Notes: generated by a model not told the origin, from the letters alone. A DNA stretch of 64,000 nucleotides from 66-474 sp050737995 (GCA_050737995.1 JBOHYR010000066.1:1-64000); one strand, 5' to 3'. Positions 26,317 to 35,203 are shown, numbered from the stretch's first letter. Made by a program: numbers and translations.

Positions 26317-27171
26317 TCAGGCGGGCTTGATCTCGGTACGCACTTCAAGCAGTTCGGGGAAAAAGGCGAGCTCGAGGGCCTTTTTCAGGAATCCGACGCC
26401 CGACGACCCGCCGGTGCCGCGGCGATGGCCGATGATACGTTCGACCGCCTTCATGTGGCGAAAACGCCACAACTGGAAATTCTCTTCGACGTCGACCAGC
26501 GTTTCGCACAACGCGTATTCGGGCCAGAATTGCTCAGGCGCTTCGTAGATGCGCCTGAGGACAGGCAGCAGCGATGCCTCGTACCTCCAGCCATGGCGCA
26601 CGTTGCGCTGCAGTATCGCTTCAGGAACCGCGTGTCCCTGTCGTGCGAGCCAGCGCAGCGCAGCATCGTAAAGGCTGGGCGCTTCGAGCGTGGCCCGCAG
26701 GCTGGTCTGCGCGCCGGGATCGTGCGCGAACACGGCCAGCATGTCCGCGTTCTTGTTGCCGAGCAGGAATTCGACCGTGCGGTATTGCAGCGACTGGAAA
26801 CCCGACGACGGTCCGAGCGCATCGCGAAACTTCAGGTATTCGTGGGGCGTCATTGTTTCCAGTACAGCCCACTCGTTGAACAACTGGTCCTGGATGCGCT
26901 TGATTCGTGCGAGCTTCTTCAACGCCGGATCAGCTCGATCCGCCTCGAGATCCGCGATAGTCGCGCGCAGCTCATGGATCATCAGTTTCAGCCACAGCTC
27001 GGCGACGTGGTGCTGCACGATGAACAGCATCTCGTCGTGGTAAGGCGGGTCCGACAGCGGCCGTTGCGCCGCCAGCAGCGTGTCGAGTTGCAGGTAACTC
27101 GCGTAGGTCATCCGACCCTCGAGGTCGCGTTCGATGCCCGCCTCGAGTTCACGCATGTTGCTGTCGTTCAT
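26317..27171 (-). CDS. kynA: Tryptophan 2,3-dioxygenase
   Basis: A 284-residue haem dioxygenase. Motifs include MTYASYLQLDTLLAAQRPLSDPPYHDEMLFIVQHHVAELWLKLMIHEL (active-site histidine region), GPSSGFQSLQYRTVEFLLGNKN, and the haem-binding RFRHMKAVERIIGHRRGTGGSSGVGFLKKAL. It converts L-tryptophan to N-formylkynurenine in the cytoplasm. The ATG at 27171 is used because upstream residues in the longer frame are not conserved and pass through a palindromic repeat region. No kynureninase or formamidase gene follows, so the rest of the pathway is elsewhere. Confidence 0.95.
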   Translation of the reverse strand: MNDSNMRELEAGIERDLEGRMTYASYLQLDTLLAAQRPLSDPPYHDEMLFIVQHHVAELWLKLMIHELRATIADLEADRADPALKKLARIKRIQDQLFNEWAVLETMTPHEYLKFRDALGPSSGFQSLQYRTVEFLLGNKNADMLAVFAHDPGAQTSLRATLEAPSLYDAALRWLARQGHAVPEAILQRNVRHGWRYEASLLPVLRRIYEAPEQFWPEYALCETLVDVEENFQLWRFRHMKAVERIIGHRRGTGGSSGVGFLKKALELAFFPELLEVRTEIKPA

Positions 27172-27306
27172 GGTTTCAGGTGTCTTGTTCGAAGTCGATG
27201 TTGTGAAAGGTCGGGCCACGGAGCACGGTGCCATGGATGGCGGCTTTGGCCGTTCTGATTCCGGTTGATTATGGACGGACCGGCCCACGGTCATTCTGGC
27301 TATGCG

Positions 27307-27324
27307 GCGATCGGGGACGATCGC
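27307..27324. repeat. GCGATC palindrome, repeat family copy A
   Basis: GCGATCG-GGGA-CGATCGC is a perfect 7-bp stem. The same GCGATC...GATCGC design with a similar purine loop occurs at 40858-40875, suggesting a dispersed REP-like element. Copy A also has GGCC-rich arms upstream, around 27220-27290. Confidence 0.5.
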
Positions 27325-27499
27325 AAAACGAAAGCGTAACGGAATGAGTGCCGCAATGGCGTGCCATGATTCCGGTGCTCCCTGCGAACAGCACTGATCC
27401 GAATCGACTGGCGTCATCGTGCTGCATTGCAACATGCGTAGGCGTATTGCAAGGCCTGCGGTGGCCATCGGGTGCATGCGATAATGCGCGGCCCGTTTG

Positions 27500-27518
27500 C
27501 GCAGACGTGTTGTCTGCG
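27500..27518 (+). promoter_or_regulatory. Hairpin in the pdhA leader
   Basis: CGCAGAC-GTGTT-GTCTGCG forms a perfect 7-bp stem 75 bases upstream of the pdhA GTG start. It could be an operator for a dimeric regulator or an RNA leader structure. No T-run follows. Confidence 0.35.
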
Positions 27519-27592
27519 AGCAGCACCAGTCGTCATGCCATCCGGGCGTGCCGACGGCCCGAGCACCCGTATCACGTACCCGGAGGAATTCC

Positions 27593-28678
27593 GTGTCCAT
27601 CGCCGCCAAGTTTGAAATCGAATACCTGCAATACCTCGACCCCGAAGGCAAGCTGGTCCGCAAGGATCTGCCCGACTTCGCGAAAGACACTGAACAGATG
27701 GTCGAGCTTTACAAGCTGATGGTCTCGACCCGGGTCTTCGACACCAAATCGATCGCGCTGCAGCGCACCGGCAAGCTCGGGACCTATGCCTCATGCCTTG
27801 GCCACGAAGCCACCCATGTTGGCATCGGCAGTTCGCTGAAGCCGGAGGACGTGTTGGCGCCCAGCTACCGCGAATACGGCGCGCAGCTCTACCGCGGCGT
27901 GCGTCCGCGCGACGTCTATATGTACTGGGGCGGCGACGAACGTGGCAACGATTACCCGAATGAGCCGGCGCGCCACGATTTCGCTTGGTCCGTACCGATC
28001 GGCACCCAGTGCTTGCATGCGGCGGGTTCGGCGCTTGCGTTCAAGATCCGCAAAGAGAAGCGCGTCGCGGTGTGCACGATCGGCGACGGCGGGTCAAGCA
28101 AAGCCGATTTTTACGGCGCCATCAATATTGCCGGCGCGCGCGACCTGCCGATGGTCGCCGCGATCGTCAACAACCAGTGGGCGATCTCGGTGCCGCGCAA
28201 GATCCAGTCCGGCGCCAAGACCCTCGCGCAGAAGGGCATTGCCGCAGGGCTGTATTGCATCCAGGTCGATGGCAACGACATCATCGCGGTCAAGAAGGCG
28301 ATGGGTGATGCCGTCGAACGCGCGCGTAATGGCAAGGGCGGCAGCGTCGTCGAGTGCGTGACGTATCGCCTTGGCGATCACACTACTGCCGACGATGCGC
28401 GCAGATACCGCGGGAAGGACGAGGTCGAGGACGCCTGGACCAAGGATCCGGTCAAGCGCCTTCGCACCTGGTTGGAGTCGAAGAAAGCGTGGAACAAGAA
28501 GAAGGAGGACGCCTTGCAGTCCGAGTGTGACGAGTGGATGGACAACGAGGTCAATACCTACCTCGAGACGAAGTCCCAGCCGATCACTGCGATGTTCGAC
28601 TACACGTTCGCCGAACTGCCCGCCGATCTCGTCGCCCAACGTGAAGCCGCGCAGGCGCTGGAAGAGGGCACGCACTGA
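27593..28678 (+). CDS. pdhA: Pyruvate dehydrogenase E1 component, alpha subunit
   Basis: A 361-residue E1-alpha. The thiamine-diphosphate motif is GDGGSSKADFYGAINIAGARDLPMVAAIVNNQ (GDG...NN). Other landmarks are LASYREYG-like LAPSYREYGAQLYRG, the phosphorylation-loop-like YRLGDHTTADDARRYR, and TGKLGTYASCLGHEATHVG. With PdhB it decarboxylates pyruvate (or possibly branched 2-oxo acids) and reductively acetylates E2. The GTG at 27593 has a GGAGGA ribosome-binding site 6 bases away; a longer frame from 27497 lacks one. The stop overlaps the pdhB start as TGATG. Confidence 0.93.
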   Translation: MSIAAKFEIEYLQYLDPEGKLVRKDLPDFAKDTEQMVELYKLMVSTRVFDTKSIALQRTGKLGTYASCLGHEATHVGIGSSLKPEDVLAPSYREYGAQLYRGVRPRDVYMYWGGDERGNDYPNEPARHDFAWSVPIGTQCLHAAGSALAFKIRKEKRVAVCTIGDGGSSKADFYGAINIAGARDLPMVAAIVNNQWAISVPRKIQSGAKTLAQKGIAAGLYCIQVDGNDIIAVKKAMGDAVERARNGKGGSVVECVTYRLGDHTTADDARRYRGKDEVEDAWTKDPVKRLRTWLESKKAWNKKKEDALQSECDEWMDNEVNTYLETKSQPITAMFDYTFAELPADLVAQREAAQALEEGTH

Positions 28679-29658
28679 TGGCCGCGATCACACTCATCGA
28701 AGCGGTCACCCAGGCGCTTGCATACGAAATGACGCACGACGAGTCGGTCGTGGTGCTGGGCGAGGACGTCGGCGTCAACGGCGGCGTGTTCCGCGCCACG
28801 CAAGGTCTTTCCGAAAAATTCGGCGAATGGCGCGTATTCGACACGCCGCTGGACGAAGCCACCATCGCTGGCGTCACCGTCGGCATGGCGGCGCAGGGCA
28901 TGAAACCCATCGCCGAAGCCCAGTTCGAGGGCTTCATCTACCCGATGATGGAGCAAATCTGCTGTCACGCCGCGCGCATGCGCAACCGCACCCGCGGGCG
29001 CCTGAGCTGCCCGGCGGTGTTTCGCGCGCCGTGGGGTGGCGGCATCCATGCGCCGGAGCACCATTCGGAGGCCAACGAACACCTGTTCGCCAACGTGCCG
29101 GGGTTGCGCGTGGTGCTGCCGTCCTCGCCCGCGCGCGCCTATGGCCTGTTGCTGGCCGCGATCCGCGATCCCGATCCGGTGGTGTTTTTCGAACCCAAGC
29201 GCATCTACCGTCAATACAAGGAAGAAGTGCCGGATGATGGTGAGGCGCTGCCGCTGGACGTTTGTTTCGTACTGCGCGACGGCACCGACATCACGCTGGT
29301 CACCTGGGGCGCGGAAGTAAAGGAATGCCTCGAAGCGGCCGAGGCGCTGGCGAAGGACGGCATCAGTGCAGAGGTCATCGACGTCGCGACGCTGACCCCG
29401 CTCGACTTCGACACCATCGCCGAATCGGTGCAGAAAACCGGTCGCTGCGTGATCGTGCAGGAAGCCCCCAAGACAGCGGGTTTCGGTGGAGAGATTGCCG
29501 CGCGCATCGCCGAGGAGTGCCTCTATGATTTGCTCGCGCCGGTCGCGCGCGTCACCGGCTGGGACGTGCACACGCCGCTGTATCGTCTTGAAATGAAACA
29601 GTTGCCCAGCACAGCGCGCGTTGTCGATGCGGCGAAGCGGACGCTGGCTGCGGGCTGA
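28678..29658 (+). CDS. pdhB: Pyruvate dehydrogenase E1 component, beta subunit
   Basis: A 326-residue transketolase-like beta subunit with MAAITLIEAVTQALAYEMTHDESVVVLGEDVGVNGGVFRATQGL, the cofactor-contact region FRAPWGGGIHAPEHHSEANEHLFANVPGLRVVLPSSP, and the C-terminal domain LVTWGAEVKECLEAAEAL...EVIDVATLTPLD. Alpha2-beta2 E1 enzymes are typical of Gram-positive PDH and of branched-chain dehydrogenases, and xanthomonads also use them. It is translationally coupled to pdhA. A three-hairpin repeat sits between it and pdhC. Confidence 0.94.
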   Translation: MAAITLIEAVTQALAYEMTHDESVVVLGEDVGVNGGVFRATQGLSEKFGEWRVFDTPLDEATIAGVTVGMAAQGMKPIAEAQFEGFIYPMMEQICCHAARMRNRTRGRLSCPAVFRAPWGGGIHAPEHHSEANEHLFANVPGLRVVLPSSPARAYGLLLAAIRDPDPVVFFEPKRIYRQYKEEVPDDGEALPLDVCFVLRDGTDITLVTWGAEVKECLEAAEALAKDGISAEVIDVATLTPLDFDTIAESVQKTGRCVIVQEAPKTAGFGGEIAARIAEECLYDLLAPVARVTGWDVHTPLYRLEMKQLPSTARVVDAAKRTLAAG

Positions 29659-29666
29659 GGTTTTTC

Positions 29667-29781
29667 CCTTCTCCCCCCGCGGGAGAAGGCGGCGCGAAAC
29701 GCCGGATGAGGGTTCGGCAAGCTTCAAGGGTTCTGGTTCCACCGGACCCTCACCCCTGCCCCTCTCCCGTCGGGAGAGGGG
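29667..29781. repeat. Composite three-hairpin repeat between pdhB and pdhC
   Basis: The left hairpin is CCTTCTCCC (29667-29675) with GGGAGAAGG (29681-29689). The right hairpin is CCCCTCTCCC (29759-29768) with GGGAGAGGGG (29772-29781). Between them TGAGGGT (29707-29713) pairs with ACCCTCA (29746-29752). This is a mobile-looking intergenic repeat type common in proteobacteria. It lies inside the pdh operon and may affect E1-to-E2 expression. Confidence 0.75.
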
Positions 29782-29806
29782 TTCACAGAGAGAAAGGCAT
29801 CTCAAC

Positions 29807-31159
29807 ATGGCCGACAACAAGACATTCCATCTCCCCGACCTCGGCGAAGGCCTGCCCGACGCCACCATCGTCGAATGGATGGTGAAGGAAGGCGACAGCA
29901 TCAAGCTCGACGCGCCGCTTGTGTCGATGGAAACCGCGAAAGCGGTTGTCGAGGTGCCCTCGCCGTATACCGGCAAGGTGCTGAAGTTCCACGGTGCCGC
30001 GGGCGACGTTGTCAATACCGGCGCCGCGCTCGCCGAATTCGAGCTCGACCCCAAGGCCAAGCAGCGTGCCGAGAACGCGGCGGGTGGTCACCACCACGCC
30101 CCCGCGAAGGCCGCGGAGCCGGAATCGAAGCAGAAGGTGACGGCCTCCGACGAAGGCGGGGAGATCGAGGCCGGTGGCAAGGCCGAGCGCGAGGATGAAG
30201 GCACCGTGGTTGGCGCGGTTTCGAGCAGCAATGAAGTGCGCAATGAACAAGCTGCCAGCGTGGGTGGCGCGAAAGCCGTGCCGGCCGTGCGCGCGATGGC
30301 GCGGAAGCTGAAGGTCGATCTGGCGCGCGTCAGGGCAACGGGCGCGGGTGGCGTGGTCACCATGAAGGACGTCAAGGATGCTGCTGAGTCCGGCAACGCT
30401 GCACTCGGCACGGCAGCAGCCTCGGCACCTGTGAGCCGCGCGCCAGCGGCCACTCCTCAACGCAGCACCGTGTCGCAATCCGGAAAACCCATGCGCACCA
30501 CCCCACCATCGGTGCAGGCCACCGGCCAGCCGGAACAGCTCAAGGGTGTGCGCCGCAACATGGCGCGGGTCATGGCTGACGCACATGCGCAGGTTGTGCC
30601 GACCTCGTTGGTCGACGACGCCGATCTGCACGCATGGCTCGGCAAGCATGACATCACGGCGCGCCTGATCCGCGCGATCGTCGCCGCGTGCAAGGGAGTG
30701 CCAGCACTGAACGCCTGGTTCGATGGCAAGAATCTCTCACGTACGCAGCACCCGCACGTAGATATCGGCATTGCGGTGGATACCGATGACGGCCTGTTCG
30801 TGCCGACGCTGCGCAACGCCGACATGCTGGATGCGCGTGGCTTGCGCGAAGGCATCAATCGCTTGCGCGCGCAGGTCGAGGATCGCTCGATCCCGCCGTC
30901 GGAGCTTTCCGGTTACACGATCAGCCTTTCGAACTTTGGCATGTTCGCAGGCCGTTACGCGACGCCAGTGGTGGTTCCGCCGTGCGTGGCGATCGTCGGC
31001 GCGGGCAAGCTGTCGCACGACGTCGTTGCGGTGATGGGCGGAATAGAGGTGCATCGCCGGATGCCGATCAGCGTAACCTTCGATCACCGCGCCGCGACCG
31101 GCGGCGAGGCCGCGCGGTTCCTGAAGGCAATCCTCGACGACCTGGCGCTGCCGCAGTAG
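29807..31159 (+). CDS. pdhC: Dihydrolipoamide acetyltransferase E2 of the 2-oxo acid dehydrogenase complex
   Basis: A 450-residue E2. One lipoyl domain spans residues 1-80, with the lipoylated lysine predicted as Lys45 in METAKA. A linker rich in A, E, K and G follows. The peripheral-subunit-binding domain is AVPAVRAMARKLKVDLARVRATGAGGVVTMKDV. The catalytic core ends with FDHRAATGGEAARF. The active histidine is His427; where many E2s have HR-x3-D-G this one reads H-R-A-A-T-G-G. It forms the core of the complex and transfers acetyl groups to CoA. No E3 (lpd) gene follows. The ATG at 29807 follows an AGAAAGG ribosome-binding site and lies just after the repeat. Confidence 0.93.
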   Translation: MADNKTFHLPDLGEGLPDATIVEWMVKEGDSIKLDAPLVSMETAKAVVEVPSPYTGKVLKFHGAAGDVVNTGAALAEFELDPKAKQRAENAAGGHHHAPAKAAEPESKQKVTASDEGGEIEAGGKAEREDEGTVVGAVSSSNEVRNEQAASVGGAKAVPAVRAMARKLKVDLARVRATGAGGVVTMKDVKDAAESGNAALGTAAASAPVSRAPAATPQRSTVSQSGKPMRTTPPSVQATGQPEQLKGVRRNMARVMADAHAQVVPTSLVDDADLHAWLGKHDITARLIRAIVAACKGVPALNAWFDGKNLSRTQHPHVDIGIAVDTDDGLFVPTLRNADMLDARGLREGINRLRAQVEDRSIPPSELSGYTISLSNFGMFAGRYATPVVVPPCVAIVGAGKLSHDVVAVMGGIEVHRRMPISVTFDHRAATGGEAARFLKAILDDLALPQ

Positions 31160-31186
31160 TCCGAACCTTGCATGGCGCGTCACGCG

Positions 31187-31220
31187 GAGGGGCTGCGGCC
31201 CCTCTTTCTCTTTATGTTTT
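31187..31220 (+). terminator. Rho-independent terminator after pdhC
   Basis: GAGGGGC-TGCG-GCCCCTC (31187-31204) has a perfect 7-bp stem with a tetraloop, followed by TTTCTCTTTATGTTTTT. It ends the pdh operon 28 bases after the pdhC stop. Confidence 0.85.
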
Positions 31221-31346
31221 TGAGGCGGGGACCTGATCGCCACACGGTTTTGGCATGACTTCCGGGACTTGACGATCATCGTGTCGGGTTCAGGATTGAC
31301 GAGTTATCCGTCCTGGCTGGGCGGTCGTTCCCGTGAGGATTCCGCG

Positions 31347-34300
31347 ATGACGATACGACTCAAGTGGTTTATCGGGTGCCTGTGCATACTGACAGGGTTG
31401 GGATTTGCTGCTTCGGCTGCAGCCCAGGCGACACCCGCAGCTGACGGCTCGATCAAGACCCTGATTCGCTATCCCACGATGCACGGCAACGACGTGGTAT
31501 TCGAAGCCGGTGGCAATCTTTGGAATACCACGCTTGCGGGCGGCACCGCCACGCAGTTGACGTCGGACAGCGGCTTCGACATGGCGCCGCATTTCTCGCC
31601 GGATGGGCGTTGGATCGCCTTTACCGGCTGGTACGAAGGCAACACGGATGTTTACGTAATCCCTGCCGCAGGTGGTTCGGTCAAGCGCCTGACCTATCAC
31701 TCGATCAACGAAAAGGTCGGCAAGGACAAGCTGCAACCGGTCCCGGACAACATCGTCATGGGCTGGACGCCTGACAGCAAGAGTGTCGTGTTCCTGTCGC
31801 GCCGCAACAGCTTCAATCCGCAGGTCATGCACGCATGGAGCGTGCCGGTGGACGGTGGCTTGCCGACCCGGTTGCCGCTGGCATGGACCGGACCGCTGTC
31901 GTTTAGCGCCAATGGTCAGGAAGTTGCCTACAACAAACTTGATCGGGTGCTGCGGCCCTACCACCGCAAACATTATTTTGGCGGCCAGGCGCAAGACATC
32001 TGGATCTACAACTTCAAGACCGCCAAGATTCGCCAGATCACCCACTGGAAGGGTGCCGACGTGTGGCCGATGTGGCACGGCGATTCCATCTACTTCATCT
32101 CCGATCGCGGCGTCCACGGGGTGCAGAACCTGTGGTCGTATTCGCTCAGCCAGAACCACTTCAGCCAGCTCACCCATTTCGATACCTATGACGTCGACTG
32201 GCCGACGCTTGGCGACGACGGCATTGCGCTTTCCGATGGCGGTGATCTGTACGTATACACCTTCAACGATCAGAAGCTGCACAAGATCGACGTGCGCGTG
32301 CCCCTCAATGGCATCGCTGCGCAACCGCACTGGGTCGATGCCGGCAAGCACGTCGACAGCGCCGCGGTTGCACCAAGCGGCAAGCTGGCGGTGTTTTCCG
32401 CATGGGGTGCCCTGTTCACCGTGCCTGCCAAAGACGGCAGTACGGAAACCCTGACCCACGAGCCGGGCGCCGACGAGCGCAATCCGGTCTGGTCTCCTGA
32501 TGGCAAACAGATTGCCTTCATCCTGGCCAAGGGCAGCAGCGATGAAATTGCGCTGCGCAGTGCCATCGGAGGTCAACCCGCTCTGCTGACCCACGATTCG
32601 AAACTGAGTTACCAGGGGCCGCTTACCTGGAGCCCGAATGGCCGGTGGATCACCTATGTCGATTCGAACCAGAATCTGTGGCTACAGAACGTCAAAAGCG
32701 GGACGCGCTACAAGGTCGCCACCGATCCCAGCAGCCGGTTTACCTTCGGCGACCTGACGTGGTCGCCGGGCAGCGACTGGATCGCCTTCTCGCGGATGCT
32801 GCCGGACCGCAAGAGTGGTTTGTTCCTGTACCACGTAACCGACCGCACTCTGCACGGTATAAGCAGCGGCCAGTTCGACGACTTCGCGCCAGCGTTTTCG
32901 GATAACGGCAAGTATCTATTCTTCGCATCCAACAGGACCGTCAATCCGGCTTTCTCGAATTTCGATGCCACCATGGCCAGCCTCGACGCGGGTGGCCTGT
33001 ACGCAGCAACCTTGGCCAACAACACCCCATCTCCGCTGGCACCTCGCCAACCTCAGGCCGCCGGCAAGCCACAGGCAGACAACAAAGACAAAGATGGAAA
33101 GAAGAGCCCGTCCAAACATCTCGGGCCGTTGCATATTGATCTCGATGGCTTGATGTCACGCGCCGTCCAACTGCCGGTACCCGCAGCCAACATCACGGGC
33201 GTGGTGGCTGCCGATGGCGTGGTCTACTACGCCACCCGGCCCAATCAGATCCTTGGGGGCAAGCTTGCCGGCGAGACGCCCCTGCTGCGCGCCTACGACC
33301 TCAAGAAGCGCAAGGACCTGACCCTGGACAAGGGCGGAAAGGGTCTGGTGCTGTCGGCCGACGGTTCGACCCTCTTCTATCAGGCCGAAGGCCATTGGGT
33401 GCTGCGCCCGGCAAAATTCGACAAGAAGGCCAAGGATGAAAAGCTGGATCTCGCGCACGTGCGCCGCTGGGTGCACCCGCGCGCCGAATGGGCCACGAGC
33501 TTCGGCGAGGCTTGGCGCAATGTGCGCGATTACTTCCTCGATCCCGATCTGATCAAGACCGACTGGGACGCCATCGGACAGCGGTATCGCGTCCTGGTGC
33601 CTTTGGTGGCCAGCCGCAACGACGTCACGTGGTTGATCGCCAACATGGTCGGTACGTTTGGCGAAAGCCACATGTACGTCCGCGGCGGGACTCCATACCA
33701 AGGTTTCAAGAGTCCGGCGACCACGACGGCCGATCTGGGGGCGGAGTTCGCCCTCGATGCGGCTACCAGGCGCTACAAACTGTCGCGCATTTACCATGGC
33801 GACAACACCATCCCGGGGTATCGCGCGCCTTTGTTTCAGCCGGGCCTGAAAGTCGCGGTCGGCGACTACGTGCTGGCAATCAACGGCCAGGACTTGAAGG
33901 CACCGATGAATCCCTACGAGCTGCTCAACGGCACCTACGGCACCACGGTGAATCTGCGCCTGTCGCAAGACGCCTCCGGCAGGAATGCCTGGACCATACG
34001 TGTTGAGCCGGTAGCGAATGCCGCGAAATTGCACCTGCTCGCGTGGATCCGGCACAACCGCGAGGAAGTCAGCAAGCTTTCCGATGGCAAGATCGGCTAT
34101 GTGTACATGGAAGACATGGGCGCCACGGGCATGCACGAGTTCATCCGTCAGTATTACAGCCAGATACGCAAGCAGGGCATCATCTTCGATGACCGCTGGA
34201 ACCTGGGCGGCTTCATCGATCCGTTCCTGTTCGACCGCATCGATCGCCAGCTTGCCGGGATGTTCACCAGCCGCTATGGCTGGTACGACCCCACGCCCAA

Positions 34301-34742
34301 TGCTTTCCACGGCTACATGGCTGCGCTGTTCAACCGCGGCTCGGCATCCGACGGAGACATCTTTGCCTACATGTTCAAGAAGGATCATCTAGGCCCCACC
34401 ATCGGCAGCCGCACCTGGGCAGGGGTGCGTGGCGAGGACGGTCCGTTCCATCTGCTTGATGGCGTCGACCAGATCGTTTCCGACGATGGCATGTACGGGT
34501 TGCATTCGCAGTGGGTGGTGGAGAACATCGGCGTCTCGCCCGACGTGACCGTCCACGACGAACCGGGTGATCTCAATCGCGGCTACGATGCCCAGTTGCA
34601 CACCGCCGTGAATATGCTGATGAAGGAGATCGACAACGCACCACGGCAGCTGCCGCCACCGCCGCCATGGACCCCGGCGTTCCCGCCACAGCCGGCTTAT
34701 CCCAGGTGCACCGACAGTGTGAACAGCGCGACGTGCGGCTGA
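31347..34742 (+). CDS. Tricorn-type serine protease, exported
   Basis: A 1131-residue tricorn-like protease. A signal peptide, MTIRLKWFIGCLCILTGLGFAASAAAQA, directs export. Residues about 40-590 are WD40-like PD40 beta-propeller repeats (e.g. FDMAPHFSPDGRWIAFTGWYEGNTDVYVIPAAGG). A proline/lysine linker leads to the C-terminal half, with GESH at 772-775 (catalytic His775), a PDZ domain (GLKVAVGDYVLAINGQDLKAP) and an S41-like peptidase domain. The nucleophile is predicted as Ser1001 in S-D-G-D. In archaea tricorn degrades peptides below the proteasome; here the signal peptide points to the periplasm. The ATG at 31347 follows GTGAGGA and opens the signal peptide. Confidence 0.93.
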   Translation: MTIRLKWFIGCLCILTGLGFAASAAAQATPAADGSIKTLIRYPTMHGNDVVFEAGGNLWNTTLAGGTATQLTSDSGFDMAPHFSPDGRWIAFTGWYEGNTDVYVIPAAGGSVKRLTYHSINEKVGKDKLQPVPDNIVMGWTPDSKSVVFLSRRNSFNPQVMHAWSVPVDGGLPTRLPLAWTGPLSFSANGQEVAYNKLDRVLRPYHRKHYFGGQAQDIWIYNFKTAKIRQITHWKGADVWPMWHGDSIYFISDRGVHGVQNLWSYSLSQNHFSQLTHFDTYDVDWPTLGDDGIALSDGGDLYVYTFNDQKLHKIDVRVPLNGIAAQPHWVDAGKHVDSAAVAPSGKLAVFSAWGALFTVPAKDGSTETLTHEPGADERNPVWSPDGKQIAFILAKGSSDEIALRSAIGGQPALLTHDSKLSYQGPLTWSPNGRWITYVDSNQNLWLQNVKSGTRYKVATDPSSRFTFGDLTWSPGSDWIAFSRMLPDRKSGLFLYHVTDRTLHGISSGQFDDFAPAFSDNGKYLFFASNRTVNPAFSNFDATMASLDAGGLYAATLANNTPSPLAPRQPQAAGKPQADNKDKDGKKSPSKHLGPLHIDLDGLMSRAVQLPVPAANITGVVAADGVVYYATRPNQILGGKLAGETPLLRAYDLKKRKDLTLDKGGKGLVLSADGSTLFYQAEGHWVLRPAKFDKKAKDEKLDLAHVRRWVHPRAEWATSFGEAWRNVRDYFLDPDLIKTDWDAIGQRYRVLVPLVASRNDVTWLIANMVGTFGESHMYVRGGTPYQGFKSPATTTADLGAEFALDAATRRYKLSRIYHGDNTIPGYRAPLFQPGLKVAVGDYVLAINGQDLKAPMNPYELLNGTYGTTVNLRLSQDASGRNAWTIRVEPVANAAKLHLLAWIRHNREEVSKLSDGKIGYVYMEDMGATGMHEFIRQYYSQIRKQGIIFDDRWNLGGFIDPFLFDRIDRQLAGMFTSRYGWYDPTPNAFHGYMAALFNRGSASDGDIFAYMFKKDHLGPTIGSRTWAGVRGEDGPFHLLDGVDQIVSDDGMYGLHSQWVVENIGVSPDVTVHDEPGDLNRGYDAQLHTAVNMLMKEIDNAPRQLPPPPPWTPAFPPQPAYPRCTDSVNSATCG

Positions 34743-34900
34743 TTGGTCCGGCCAATTGCATGACACGAACGACATGACTGGTCGTGATACGTTTCCACTT
34801 GCGTATGGCAAGTTTGTACGCAGGGTCGCACAGGGTTCGTGGGCAAGACTCCTCGAGCAGGTTTGAAGGACCTGCCTTGCCGCAGCAGTGCAGCATGTGC

Positions 34901-35203
34901 TCAGGCGTGGCGTCGGCCCAGCCAGTAGTGCAGCGCCAAGCCGTACAGCAACACCACGTTGAATCCAGCCCACGTGGCCAGCACTGCGGCGACCTGTTTC
35001 CAGATCGGCCCGACCCGGCCGTAGTCGAGGTCGTAGAAAATTCCGCAGCACGCGATGGATGTCAACGCGGCAGCCACCAGCACGCCTGCATCGAAGCCCG
35101 CGGATACTCCATTTGCGGCACGTCGGCGAACGTATAACCAGTACAGCCAGCCCAGTACCGCGAGACACGGGGCAAGCAGCAGCAGGGCGATGAAGCGGGT
35201 CAC
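34901..35203 (-). CDS. Small membrane protein of unknown function
   Basis: A 100-residue protein with three hydrophobic segments: FIALLLLAPCLAVLGWLYWLYV at the N-terminus, AGVLVAAALTSIACCGIFYDL, and VAAVLATWAGFNVVLLYGLALHYWLG. The arginine triplet after the first helix fits an inside-positive arrangement. I do not recognise a family. It starts immediately after the trpS stop with no gap, so it is probably cotranscribed with trpS. Confidence 0.6.
   Translation of the reverse strand: MTRFIALLLLAPCLAVLGWLYWLYVRRRAANGVSAGFDAGVLVAAALTSIACCGIFYDLDYGRVGPIWKQVAAVLATWAGFNVVLLYGLALHYWLGRRHA

Larger units (their letters stand above)
27172..27592. other. 421-bp divergent intergenic region kynA / pdhA
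   Basis: No protein-coding gene is supported. The kynA-side part holds a palindrome-containing repeat unit. The pdhA-side part holds a GATAAT -10-like hexamer at 27480-27485 without a convincing -35, a leader hairpin at 27500-27518, and a GGAGGA ribosome-binding site for pdhA. Confidence 0.6.

Noticed and set aside
28600..30060. 486-codon open frame antisense to pdhB and the start of pdhC
   Set aside because: It runs through the intergenic repeat and two confirmed genes and is arginine/histidine rich.
31290..32594. 434-codon open frame antisense to the tricorn protease gene
   Set aside because: It is a shadow of the clearly recognisable PD40 repeat region; no motif or ribosome-binding site supports it.
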